From: Prevotellaceae bacterium
Lineage (GTDB): Bacteria; Bacteroidota; Bacteroidia; Bacteroidales; Bacteroidaceae
Length of the DNA stretch: 6,364 nt
NCBI GenBank assembly: GCA_003150315.1
Contig: QAML01000060.1
Coordinates: 1 to 6,364, forward strand
Direction: 5' to 3'
Made by a program: the position numbers and the translations under genes. Shown here piece by piece: positions 1 to 5,777 of the stretch (the first letter of the stretch is position 1; each line of letters starts with the position of its first letter). The notes beneath the pieces were generated by a model. That model was not told the origin of the DNA. It worked only from the letters and a program-made list of their open reading frames with translations, and did not search any database.

Positions 1-5
1 AAGAA

Positions 6-422
6 ATGAATGTAAGAAAAAAATTTGAAGATTATCGATTTATGACAAAGAATAGACCGCTTGTAGAAGGTGAATTAAATCGAATAGATAATCTTGTTAG
101 GATTAAAACATCAGGAATTAAGGCTGAGGGTGGTTATTCAAGTAAAGATACTATGGACTATTACAACGATTTGATTGCACGTAAACAACGATTAGAAACA
201 ACGTTATTAGAATATGATTTATCGATTGAATTAGTTAATGATGCACTAGGGTTATTAAAGAAGGATATGCCAATCGAATATGAAGCGATAAAGATGTATC
301 ATATTGAGTGTAAAAAAATGTTTCAAATTATGGATAGATTGAATTTTGGTAAAAGCCAATGTTGGAATTATATCAACAGAGGAGAACGAGAGTTGTCACG
401 ATTGTTTGAAATTGTCAAGTAG
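6..422 (+). CDS. ArpU/DUF1492-type phage late transcriptional regulator
   Basis: Encodes 138 residues resembling the small sigma-like regulators (ArpU/RinA/DUF1492 group) found just upstream of packaging genes in phages of Gram-positive bacteria, which activate late transcription. The N-terminal half is charged and helical, with a likely coiled coil around residues 50-85. Residues about 93-134 look like a sigma region 4-type helix-turn-helix: a helix ending in IKMYHIE, then FQIMDRLNFGKSQ and the recognition-like helix CWNYINRGEREL. ATG at 6 is the first start visible, but only five bases precede it, so its SD and any upstream start are outside the window. The gene is directly followed by four 11-bp-spaced boxes and a promoter, the expected place for its target. 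The family call rests on recognition of the pattern and the context; the DNA-binding role is inferred. Confidence 0.75.
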   Translation: MNVRKKFEDYRFMTKNRPLVEGELNRIDNLVRIKTSGIKAEGGYSSKDTMDYYNDLIARKQRLETTLLEYDLSIELVNDALGLLKKDMPIEYEAIKMYHIECKKMFQIMDRLNFGKSQCWNYINRGERELSRLFEIVK

Positions 423-435
423 TTTAGTTAAATTA

Positions 436-474
436 TGGACAAAAAGTGGACAAAAAGTGGACAAAGTTCGGACA
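436..474 (+). repeat. Four 11-bp-phased GGACA boxes, likely activator binding site
   Basis: The pentamer GGACA occurs at 437-441, 448-452, 459-463 and 470-474, exactly 11 bp apart. The first two units are identical (TGGACAAAAAG), the third is shortened (TGGACAAAG) and the fourth is degenerate (TCGGACATT). An 11-bp period places the boxes on nearly the same face of the DNA helix, as expected for adjacent subunits of a multimeric regulator. The array begins 14 bp after the stop of the late-regulator gene, and its last box overlaps the place where a -35 element should be. The repeat is seen directly; binding by the neighbouring ArpU-like protein is inferred. Confidence 0.75.
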
Positions 475-491
475 TTCTTATCTAAAATCCG

Positions 492-503
492 TGGTATTAT
501 GAT
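492..503 (+). promoter_or_regulatory. Putative late promoter, extended -10 without a -35
   Basis: TGG followed by TATTAT (495-500) gives a TGnTATTAT extended -10; an overlapping TATGAT lies at 498-503. With 17-bp spacing the -35 would fall at 472-477 (acattc), which is a poor match to TTGACA and overlaps the last GGACA box. This arrangement is typical of activator-dependent promoters, where a bound regulator replaces the -35 contact. Transcription would begin near 507 and run into the nuclease, terminase and head genes. No mapping data are available, so the promoter is a sequence-based inference. Confidence 0.55.
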
Positions 504-558
504 AGTGTGGTTTTCTACCCACAGATGTTCTTAATTGCTACAGAGCCATAAAAATCCT

Positions 559-600
559 CATAAAGAAAAGTCATATCGGTTGGTATGGCTTTTCTTTATG
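559..600 (+). terminator. Long near-perfect hairpin, terminator-like
   Basis: CATAAAGAAAAG (559-570) and CTTTTCTTTATG (589-600) are perfect inverted copies. Inside them come a U-G wobble (571/588), CATA/TATG (572-575/584-587), another wobble and a C-G pair, closing on a 4-base loop (ggtt, 578-581): about 19 pairs. Read as a terminator, the inner stem is followed by TTTTCTTT and preceded by the complementary A-rich tract, so it could act on both strands. It lies downstream of the putative late promoter and upstream of the nuclease gene, so it would act on the late transcript as an attenuator, a processing site or an antitermination target, or stop read-through from early genes. The structure is clear; its role is not. 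Confidence 0.6.
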
Positions 601-607
601 TTCTGAA

Positions 608-615
608 AAGAGGTG
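608..615 (+). promoter_or_regulatory. Ribosome binding site for the HNH gene (supports ATA start)
   Basis: AAGAGGTG at 608-615 is a good match to AGGAGGTG and sits 7 bases before ATA 623. No ATG, GTG or TTG occurs in the HNH reading frame between its last stop (503-505) and 815, so this SD has no conventional start to serve in that frame. Confidence 0.6.
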
Positions 616-622
616 TTTAAAA

Positions 623-1348
623 ATAGCGAGAGAATTTTCTAAACATATTTATAAGGGCAAAGCGTGGATAAAGACACGCGAATATATATTTAGAAAGTAT
701 GATGGTATCTGTCAAAAATGTGGTGCACCGGGCGAAGAGGTACACCATAAAATCTTTTTAAGGCCTTCTAACATAGATGATCCTGATATCGTCTATGGAG
801 AAGATAATTTAATCTTGTTATGCAAAGATTGTCATTTCAGAGAACATGAAAAGACGAACTCTAAATTTAAAGTTAAACGTGAGAGAGCTGTTGAGAATGG
901 TCTTTACTTTAACGAAGACGGTGAACTAGTAAGCCAGGAAGTTATGATTGTCTATGGAGCACCCGCCAGTGGGAAGTCAACGTATGTTAGTAGGCATATG
1001 AAAGAAGGAGACCTGGTAGTAGATTTAGATTTGCTAAAACAAGCAATCTCATTAGCTGTAAAGACGGAAACAACAGATAACTTACTAGAGACTGCGATTG
1101 AGTTAAGAGATAAGCTTTATGAATTGATTGAGGAGAAAAAAGTAGATGCCGAGCGTATTTGGGTGATTGCTTCATTACCTCGTCGTGAAGAACGAACTAA
1201 TCTAGCAAAAAGATTAAATGCTAAGCTGATTCATTGTGATGCAACAGTTCGAGAATGTCTAGATAGAGCAAATGCAGACACCACTCGTTTAGATAAGCAA
1301 AAACAAATCGATATCATTGATAAATACTTTGCGAATTATGAGAAGTAA
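623..1348 (+). CDS. HNH endonuclease fused to P-loop kinase-like domain, apparent ATA start
   Basis: From ATA 623 the frame gives 241 residues. Residues 1-80 form an HNH/zinc-finger nuclease: C30xxC33, the HHK pair H41-H42, then C67xxC70 with H71 and H75. The start reads (M)AREFSKHIYKGKAW, a familiar opening of phage HNH proteins. Residues about 108-241 are a P-loop NTPase: Walker A GAPASGKST (112-120), VDLD with D134 and D136 in the position of a kinase-type acidic motif, and an arginine-rich lid-like stretch PRREER. HNH proteins beside terminase genes are needed for cos cleavage and packaging in HK97-like phages. The kinase-like part could phosphorylate nucleic-acid ends or a small substrate, but nothing here settles that. 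The first conventional start, TTG 815, would remove C30, C33 and the HH pair and lacks a well-placed SD, so a gene call starting there is probably truncated. Fold and location are well supported; the start codon is inferred. Confidence 0.8.
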   Translation: MAREFSKHIYKGKAWIKTREYIFRKYDGICQKCGAPGEEVHHKIFLRPSNIDDPDIVYGEDNLILLCKDCHFREHEKTNSKFKVKRERAVENGLYFNEDGELVSQEVMIVYGAPASGKSTYVSRHMKEGDLVVDLDLLKQAISLAVKTETTDNLLETAIELRDKLYELIEEKKVDAERIWVIASLPRREERTNLAKRLNAKLIHCDATVRECLDRANADTTRLDKQKQIDIIDKYFANYEK

Positions 1349-1425
1349 ATAAAAGGCGTATAAGAGATGTTAATGAACAGACATGTTAAACCTCGAAAGA
1401 TGAATTAAAACGTCTCCACGAGGCT

Positions 1426-1551
1426 AAAAGGTAGCCCCCCCCTTGAAAAAAATAGGTTGTCGCCCCCTGGGACCGTTGGAGGGGTACCTTTCTGTGATAC
1501 ACAGGAGTTTTTTTATAGGAGGGGGGGATAGGGCGGAAAGGTAGGGGTAGA
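1426..1551 (+). other. Candidate cos / terminase recognition region
   Basis: This non-coding stretch between the HNH gene and the small terminase gene differs sharply in composition from the AT-rich genes around it. It has C8 at 1435-1442, a hyphenated dyad CCCCT (1464-1468) / AGGGG (1480-1484) around GGGACCGTTGG, and G7 at 1521-1527. AAAGGTAGCCCC (1427-1438) is an inverted near-copy of GGGGTACCTTT (1481-1491), and AAAGGTAG recurs in direct orientation at 1537-1544. In HNH-containing cos phages the cohesive-end site lies at about this place, just before the small terminase gene. The most likely staggered cut is within the 1464-1484 dyad. The exact site and overhang cannot be read from sequence alone. 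A possible secondary element is CTGTG-ATA-CACAG (1492-1504) followed by T7 (1508-1514), a weak terminator-like hairpin. The rest of the gap, 1349-1425, holds nothing I can support. Confidence 0.45.
1517..1551 (+). promoter_or_regulatory. Strong SD and possible ATA-initiated N-terminal extension of TerS
   Basis: AGGAGGGGGGG at 1517-1527 contains the best SD core in the window, yet no ATG, GTG or TTG follows it at usable distance. ATA 1528 lies 5 bases after AGGAGG and is in frame with the small terminase gene. Starting there would add eight residues, (M)GRKGRGR before the TTG-encoded position, a basic start plausible for a small terminase subunit. The alternative is TTG 1552, with the weaker AGGGG (1543-1547) only 4 bases upstream. 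The G-run may instead belong to the cos region and be only incidentally SD-like. Confidence 0.4.
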
Positions 1552-1923
1552 TTGAAGAAAGAAGAAAAAGAAAAAAAGATTAAGACGGAGTTTAATAAAC
1601 TTAAAAAGTTATTCAAAGAATTGGACAAGGATAACGATAAAGACAAGATTGAATTGGCTAATCGCTTGATACGACAAGTTTCTTTTATGGAAATTACGTT
1701 GTTAGATTTACAAGAGCGAATTAATAAAGAAGGATCTGTCGACCTATTTGAGCAAGGATCTCAAAAAATGATTAGAGAACATCCAGCCGTCAAATCGTAC
1801 AATTCTATGATTAAAAATTACAATGCAACGATAAAACAATTAAATGATTTGCTGCCCAAAAATGAAGCAAAAGTCAAAGTCGATGATGGATTTAACGACT
1901 TTGTAAATAATCGTCATGATTAA
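1552..1923 (+). CDS. terS: Phage terminase small subunit, P27-like
   Basis: From TTG 1552 the protein has 123 residues, highly charged and almost wholly helical, with a lysine-rich start. The most telling part is residues 76-102, where EHPAVKSYNSMIKNYNATIK is followed by QLNDLLP; this matches the C-terminal motif of P27-type small terminase subunits. These oligomerise on the packaging site and hand the DNA to the large subunit. Residues 31-60 form further helices, ending near the acidic DDGFNDFV tail. The stop overlaps the start of the large subunit gene by 8 bases, which suggests translational coupling, and the candidate cos region lies immediately upstream as expected. The start is uncertain: ATA 1528 behind a much stronger SD would make the protein 131 residues. 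The identification rests on the motif plus position next to a certain large subunit. Confidence 0.75.
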   Translation: MKKEEKEKKIKTEFNKLKKLFKELDKDNDKDKIELANRLIRQVSFMEITLLDLQERINKEGSVDLFEQGSQKMIREHPAVKSYNSMIKNYNATIKQLNDLLPKNEAKVKVDDGFNDFVNNRHD

Positions 1924-3604
1924 ATATCCCGAAGATTATAACCCGATACGTGAATATTGGGAGCAAATCGAGAAGGGTGAAGTCGTTGTTGGTGAGAAAG
2001 TACGTGAGACTTATCGTAAGCTCATTAAAGATATGGAGACAAAGGTTAGTGTCTATTACTACAGTCATTCTAGAGCTAATCATGTCATTGAATTTATCGA
2101 AAATTTCTGCAAGCATTCAAAAGGTAAAGTAGCAGGAAAGGCTGTTATTCTTGAATTATGGGAAAAAGCGATGTTAGCAGCAGTCTTCGGTTTTATTGAT
2201 ATTGAAGGGTTTAGAAAATATCGTGAAGCTATTTTAATTGTTGCTAAAAAAAACGGTAAATCCTTAATCGCATCATGTGTTGGTCTATATATGCAGGTCG
2301 CTGATGGTGAAGGTGGCCCAGAAATTTATTCAGTAGCGACTAAGAAAGATCAGGCTAAAATCATTTGGAATGAATCGAAGCGTATGGTGAAGAAATCACC
2401 TGCTTTATCCAAACGAATTAAGACTTTAGTTGCCGAATTATCATCAGAAGATTTTAATGATGGAACTTTTAAACCCTTAGCATCGGATAGTGACACATTA
2501 GATGGACTTAACGTGCATTGTGTATTGATGGATGAGATTCATCAATGGAAAAATGGAAAAGCATTATATGACATCATGTATGATGGAACGACTGCACGTG
2601 ATCAGCCTTTAACATTTATCACAAGTACAGCAGGTACAGTGCGCGAGGATATTTATGATTTAAAATATGAAGAAATTGAAAACTTAATCCTCGGTTATCG
2701 TGACGAAAATGGATATAAAGACGATAGTTTAATCGCATTCGTCTATGAATTGGATAATCGCAAAGAATGGACGGATGAGAACTGTTGGCAAAAAGCTAAT
2801 CCAGGACTGGGGACGATTAAAAATCGAAAACAGTTAGCTGCGAAAGTTGAAAAAGCTAAATCGAATCCATTGTTGGTTAAGAACTTGTTGTGTAAAGAGT
2901 TTAATATTCGTGAAACATCAACGGAATCATGGTTGAGTTTTGAGGATTTGAACAACAAAGAAACTTTTGATCTAGCATTATTAAAACCACGGTATGCGGT
3001 TGGAGGTGCTGATTTATCTTCCACAACCGATTTAACTAACGCAACAGCTATATTTAAAGTTCCCAATGATTCTAATCTTTATGTTCTTCAAATGTATTGG
3101 TTGCCGGAGGATTTGTTAGAAAAACGTGTCCAAGAAGATAAAATCCCGTACGATATTTGGTGTGATATGGGAATTATGCGAACGGTACCAGGTAATAAAG
3201 TTCATTACAAATATGTAACTGAGTGGTTTTTGGAATTACAAAATGAATTTGATATTTATATTCCGTGGGTTGGTTACGATGATTGGTCAGCTACTTATTG
3301 GGTAGAAGATATGAAAAACAACTTTGGTAAAGAGTCGATGGAAAGAGTTATCCAGGGAGCAAAGACGTTGAGTGAACCGATGAAGTCGTTAGGTGCTGAT
3401 TTAGCTGCTAAGAAGGTTGTTTATAACAACAACCCTATTCTTAAATGGTGTTTAAGTAATACAAGTGTTCATGTTGATACGAATGGAAATATTAAACCAA
3501 TTAAAGGAGTTAGTAGTCGAAAACGTATTGATGGAACGGCAGGCTTATTAGATGCCTATGTAGCGTTAGGGCGCCATTATGAAGAGTATATGAACATGAT
3601 TTAA
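1916..3604 (+). CDS. terL: Phage terminase large subunit (ATPase and nuclease)
   Basis: This 562-residue protein is the packaging motor: it cuts concatemeric DNA and drives it through the portal by ATP hydrolysis. The ATPase half shows a Terminase_1-type Walker A, AKKNGKS (110-116), a Walker B with CVLMDEIH (D206, E207), and the coupling motif ITSTAG (235-240). The RNase H-like nuclease half shows GGADLSS with D366, VGYDDWSA with D455/D456, and GLLDAYVA with D546, which together supply the acidic metal-binding residues. Length is normal for the family and all motifs are intact, so it looks functional. ATG 1916 has no clear SD and overlaps the small subunit's stop by 8 bases, so translation is probably coupled. 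An SD (AAGGGGGTG) for the portal gene follows within a few bases of its stop. Confidence 0.96.
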   Translation: MIKYPEDYNPIREYWEQIEKGEVVVGEKVRETYRKLIKDMETKVSVYYYSHSRANHVIEFIENFCKHSKGKVAGKAVILELWEKAMLAAVFGFIDIEGFRKYREAILIVAKKNGKSLIASCVGLYMQVADGEGGPEIYSVATKKDQAKIIWNESKRMVKKSPALSKRIKTLVAELSSEDFNDGTFKPLASDSDTLDGLNVHCVLMDEIHQWKNGKALYDIMYDGTTARDQPLTFITSTAGTVREDIYDLKYEEIENLILGYRDENGYKDDSLIAFVYELDNRKEWTDENCWQKANPGLGTIKNRKQLAAKVEKAKSNPLLVKNLLCKEFNIRETSTESWLSFEDLNNKETFDLALLKPRYAVGGADLSSTTDLTNATAIFKVPNDSNLYVLQMYWLPEDLLEKRVQEDKIPYDIWCDMGIMRTVPGNKVHYKYVTEWFLELQNEFDIYIPWVGYDDWSATYWVEDMKNNFGKESMERVIQGAKTLSEPMKSLGADLAAKKVVYNNNPILKWCLSNTSVHVDTNGNIKPIKGVSSRKRIDGTAGLLDAYVALGRHYEEYMNMI

Positions 3605-3619
3605 GAAGGGGGTGAAGAG

Positions 3620-4798
3620 ATGAAGTTAATAGATCGTGTTAAATTAGCATTTAATAAAAGTGTAACCGTGTCGAGATATGAGATGATTACTGAATCAGGA
3701 AGTTCTTTCTATTCCTTTAATGGAAATTTATATCAAAATGATATTATTCGTGCGTGTATCCGACCAAAAGCTAGAGCAATTGGAAAGTTAATTGCTACAC
3801 ATGTAAGAGGTAATGGGGATGAGTTAAAAATTAATCCTGAACCCTATATTAAATTCTTACTAGAAGATCCTAATCCATATATGTCAGGTCAAATGTTGCA
3901 AGAGAAGGTAGCAACGCAATTAATGTTAAATAATAATGCTTTTATTTATATTCATAGAGATGAGAATGGATACCCTGTTGAGTTATATCCTGTTCCAGCG
4001 CAATTTGTTGAAGCGATTTATGATAAATATGGTTATTTATATTTACGATGTACAATGAAAAACGGAAAAATTTGCACCTATTCATACTCCGATATTATTC
4101 ATTTGAGACGTGATTATAATTCAGACGATATTTTTGGAGATAAACCGCATGAAACGCTTATTCCACTCATGGAAATTGTCAGTACAACTGATCAAGGGAT
4201 TGTAAAGGCTGTTAAGAATAGTGGAATTGTGAAGTGGTTATTAAAGTTTAATCAGACATTACGACCGGAGGATATTAAAAAACAAACGAATGACTTTGTA
4301 CGAGATTATTTGAACATTGATGGTGAAAATGGTGGAGCGGCCGCAATAGATGCTAAATTAGACGCTAAACAAGTTGATCCTAAAGATTATGTAACGAATG
4401 CAGCCGTCATGGAGCGTACGAAGGATAGAATTTATTCGTTTTTCAATACGAATGAAAACATTGTTAAAAGTAAATATGATGAAAATGAGTGGAATGCGTA
4501 TTATGAGAATGAAATAGAACCAGATGCGTTACAGTTATCAAATGAGTTTACTCGCAAGTTATTTACGAGACGTGAACGTGGTTTCGGAAATAAAATTATA
4601 TTTGAATCATCTAATCTACAATACGCTTCAATGGCAACTAAGTTAAATTTACTTCAAATGGTAGACAGAGGGGCCATGCTTCCTGATGAATGGCGACGTA
4701 TTTTAGGAATGGGACCGATAGAAGGTGGAGGTAAACCTATTCGACGTCTTGATACAGCTCTTGTTAGTGATGAAAAAAATGAGAATAAAGATAAGTAA
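3620..4798 (+). CDS. HK97-family phage portal protein
   Basis: Encodes 392 residues typical of Phage_portal (HK97 family) in length and pattern. Portals form the dodecameric ring at one capsid vertex; the terminase docks on it and DNA enters and leaves through it. Family features seen are the N-terminal NDIIRACIRPKARAIGKL segment, EDPNPYMSGQMLQEKVATQL (82-101) followed by the NNNAFIYI strand, the YSDIIHLRRDY region (155-166) with FGDKP after it, and a C-terminal MVDRGAMLPDEWRRILGM segment before a GGGKP turn. The last 20 or so residues are charged and probably disordered. ATG 3620 has a strong SD, AAGGGGGTG, about 5 bases upstream, and the gap from the terminase stop is only 15 bases, consistent with one operon. 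Confidence 0.95.
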   Translation: MKLIDRVKLAFNKSVTVSRYEMITESGSSFYSFNGNLYQNDIIRACIRPKARAIGKLIATHVRGNGDELKINPEPYIKFLLEDPNPYMSGQMLQEKVATQLMLNNNAFIYIHRDENGYPVELYPVPAQFVEAIYDKYGYLYLRCTMKNGKICTYSYSDIIHLRRDYNSDDIFGDKPHETLIPLMEIVSTTDQGIVKAVKNSGIVKWLLKFNQTLRPEDIKKQTNDFVRDYLNIDGENGGAAAIDAKLDAKQVDPKDYVTNAAVMERTKDRIYSFFNTNENIVKSKYDENEWNAYYENEIEPDALQLSNEFTRKLFTRRERGFGNKIIFESSNLQYASMATKLNLLQMVDRGAMLPDEWRRILGMGPIEGGGKPIRRLDTALVSDEKNENKDK

Positions 4799-4866
4799 AA
4801 AACTATATGGGGTTTATAGATAAAGCCCACTTAAAAATCTAAATTCGATACAAAAGGAGTGCTAGA

Positions 4867-5052
4867 ATGTTTATTAAAATTAAAGATGTGTTGGTAGATA
4901 TGCGAGAAGTCAAAGTCATTAGAATGGTTGGAACAGAGATTCAGGTGGTTGGAGATTTATTAATGTGCCCAAACTTATCAATTTCTTTTCAAAACGAAAA
5001 GGAAGCAAAAAAAGAATTTGATAGAGTATGTGATCAAATGAAGGTGAAGTAA
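4867..5052 (+). CDS. Small hypothetical phage protein between portal and protease
   Basis: A 61-residue protein that I do not recognise. Its start is convincing: ATG 4867 with AAAGGAG ending 7 bases upstream, and its stop lies 5 bases before the protease gene. The sequence suggests short alternating strands (MFIKIKDVLVDM, VKVIRMV, EIQVVGDLL) followed by an amphipathic helix (KEAKKEFDRVCDQM), so a compact beta-beta-beta-alpha fold is likely. It has two cysteines, at 34 and 55, and no signal peptide or membrane segment. In most HK97-type modules the protease follows the portal directly, so a role in head assembly or in controlling the protease is possible, but this is only an inference from position. 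The 68-base gap before it contains an imperfect stem (4808-4829) that lacks a T-tract. Confidence 0.7.
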   Translation: MFIKIKDVLVDMREVKVIRMVGTEIQVVGDLLMCPNLSISFQNEKEAKKEFDRVCDQMKVK

Positions 5053-5057
5053 TAACA

Positions 5058-5777
5058 ATGAAGGATAATTTAAATCAATTTTTAGAGGTTAAGAATGTAA
5101 CCGAGAATACAGCTGACCTCTATTTTTATGGCGATATTGTTTCATCATGGTGGGGGGCATGGGACGACACTGACCAATATCCTGAAACAGTAAAGAAATT
5201 TTTAGATAATGCCAAAGGTAAAAATCTTAATATTTATGTCAATAGTGGCGGAGGTTCTGTGTTTGCAGGTATCACCATCTATAACATGATTAAGAATTAT
5301 CGAGGAAGTAAAACGGTCTATATTGATGGATTAGCCGGATCTATTGCATCAGTTATCGCATTAGCTGGCGATAGAGTTGTTATGCGGACAGGTTCAACAT
5401 TCATGATTCACAAACCATTATTGTCTTTATGTGGAGGGTATAATGCAGATGATATGAACAAAATGGCGAATGATCTTGATGCTATTCAAAGATGTATCAT
5501 GCAAGTCTATCAAGAAAATTTACGTCCTGGTGTATCTATTGATGAAGTTGAAAAAATGGTAAATGAGGAGACATGGTTATCTAGTGATGAAGCAACTAAG
5601 TATTTTAAGATTGAAGTTGAAGAAAGTTATGAGGCTATTGCATGTGTCAGTGATTATTTAGATAAGTTTTCGAACAATCATGAGAAACTCAAAAACTCTA
5701 AACAAGAGCATTTGATATCAAAAGCACAAGCGAGATTAAATTTATTAAAATTGAAAGGTGGAATTATTTATGAATAA
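5058..5777 (+). CDS. ClpP-like prohead (head maturation) protease
   Basis: Encodes 239 residues with the ClpP/crotonase-type serine protease fold used by many HK97-type phages to process the capsid protein inside the prohead. The strand-turn IYVNSGGGSVFAG (59-71) shapes the oxyanion region. GLAGSIAS carries the nucleophile, Ser95, and TFMIHKP carries the catalytic His118. The third residue is probably one of the aspartates in the following helix (NDLDAIQ, 138-144), but I cannot decide which. ETWLSSDEA (170-178) matches the conserved end of the domain; the usual glycine after EA is replaced, giving TKYFKIEV. Residues about 200-239 are a lysine-rich tail. ATG 5058 has AAGGTGA 10 bases upstream. 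Its stop overlaps the capsid gene by 8 bases, fitting coupled production of protease and its substrate. Confidence 0.93.
   Translation: MKDNLNQFLEVKNVTENTADLYFYGDIVSSWWGAWDDTDQYPETVKKFLDNAKGKNLNIYVNSGGGSVFAGITIYNMIKNYRGSKTVYIDGLAGSIASVIALAGDRVVMRTGSTFMIHKPLLSLCGGYNADDMNKMANDLDAIQRCIMQVYQENLRPGVSIDEVEKMVNEETWLSSDEATKYFKIEVEESYEAIACVSDYLDKFSNNHEKLKNSKQEHLISKAQARLNLLKLKGGIIYE

Noticed and set aside
346..534. 62-codon + strand open frame overlapping the late-regulator end and the iterons
   Set aside because: It lies out of frame within a convincing gene, has no SD, and its tail only translates the 11-bp repeats and promoter.
987..1175. Minus-strand open frame opposite the HNH-kinase gene
   Set aside because: Antisense to a domain with clear Walker A and coding constraint; leucine/serine-rich shadow composition and no SD.
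815..1348. Separate P-loop ATPase gene starting at TTG 815
   Set aside because: The frame continues upstream without a stop through an intact CxxC-HH nuclease core, and 815 falls inside that core just before the second CxxC; no well-placed SD supports it.
1367..1408. 13-codon mini-frame in the gap after the HNH gene
   Set aside because: Too short, poorly placed SD and no conserved pattern that I can see; no evidence that it is translated.
1391..1423. CCTCG / CGAGG inverted repeat after the HNH gene
   Set aside because: A 5-bp stem with a 23-base loop is easily chance.
1386..1646. Minus-strand open frame across the cos-like gap and terS start
   Set aside because: Low-complexity serine/leucine/phenylalanine translation of the complement of lysine-rich codons; no family resemblance.
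4808..4829. Imperfect hairpin after the portal gene as a terminator
   Set aside because: Only two 4-bp stems around a G-G mismatch and no T-tract follows; the next gene has an SD and the operon appears to continue.
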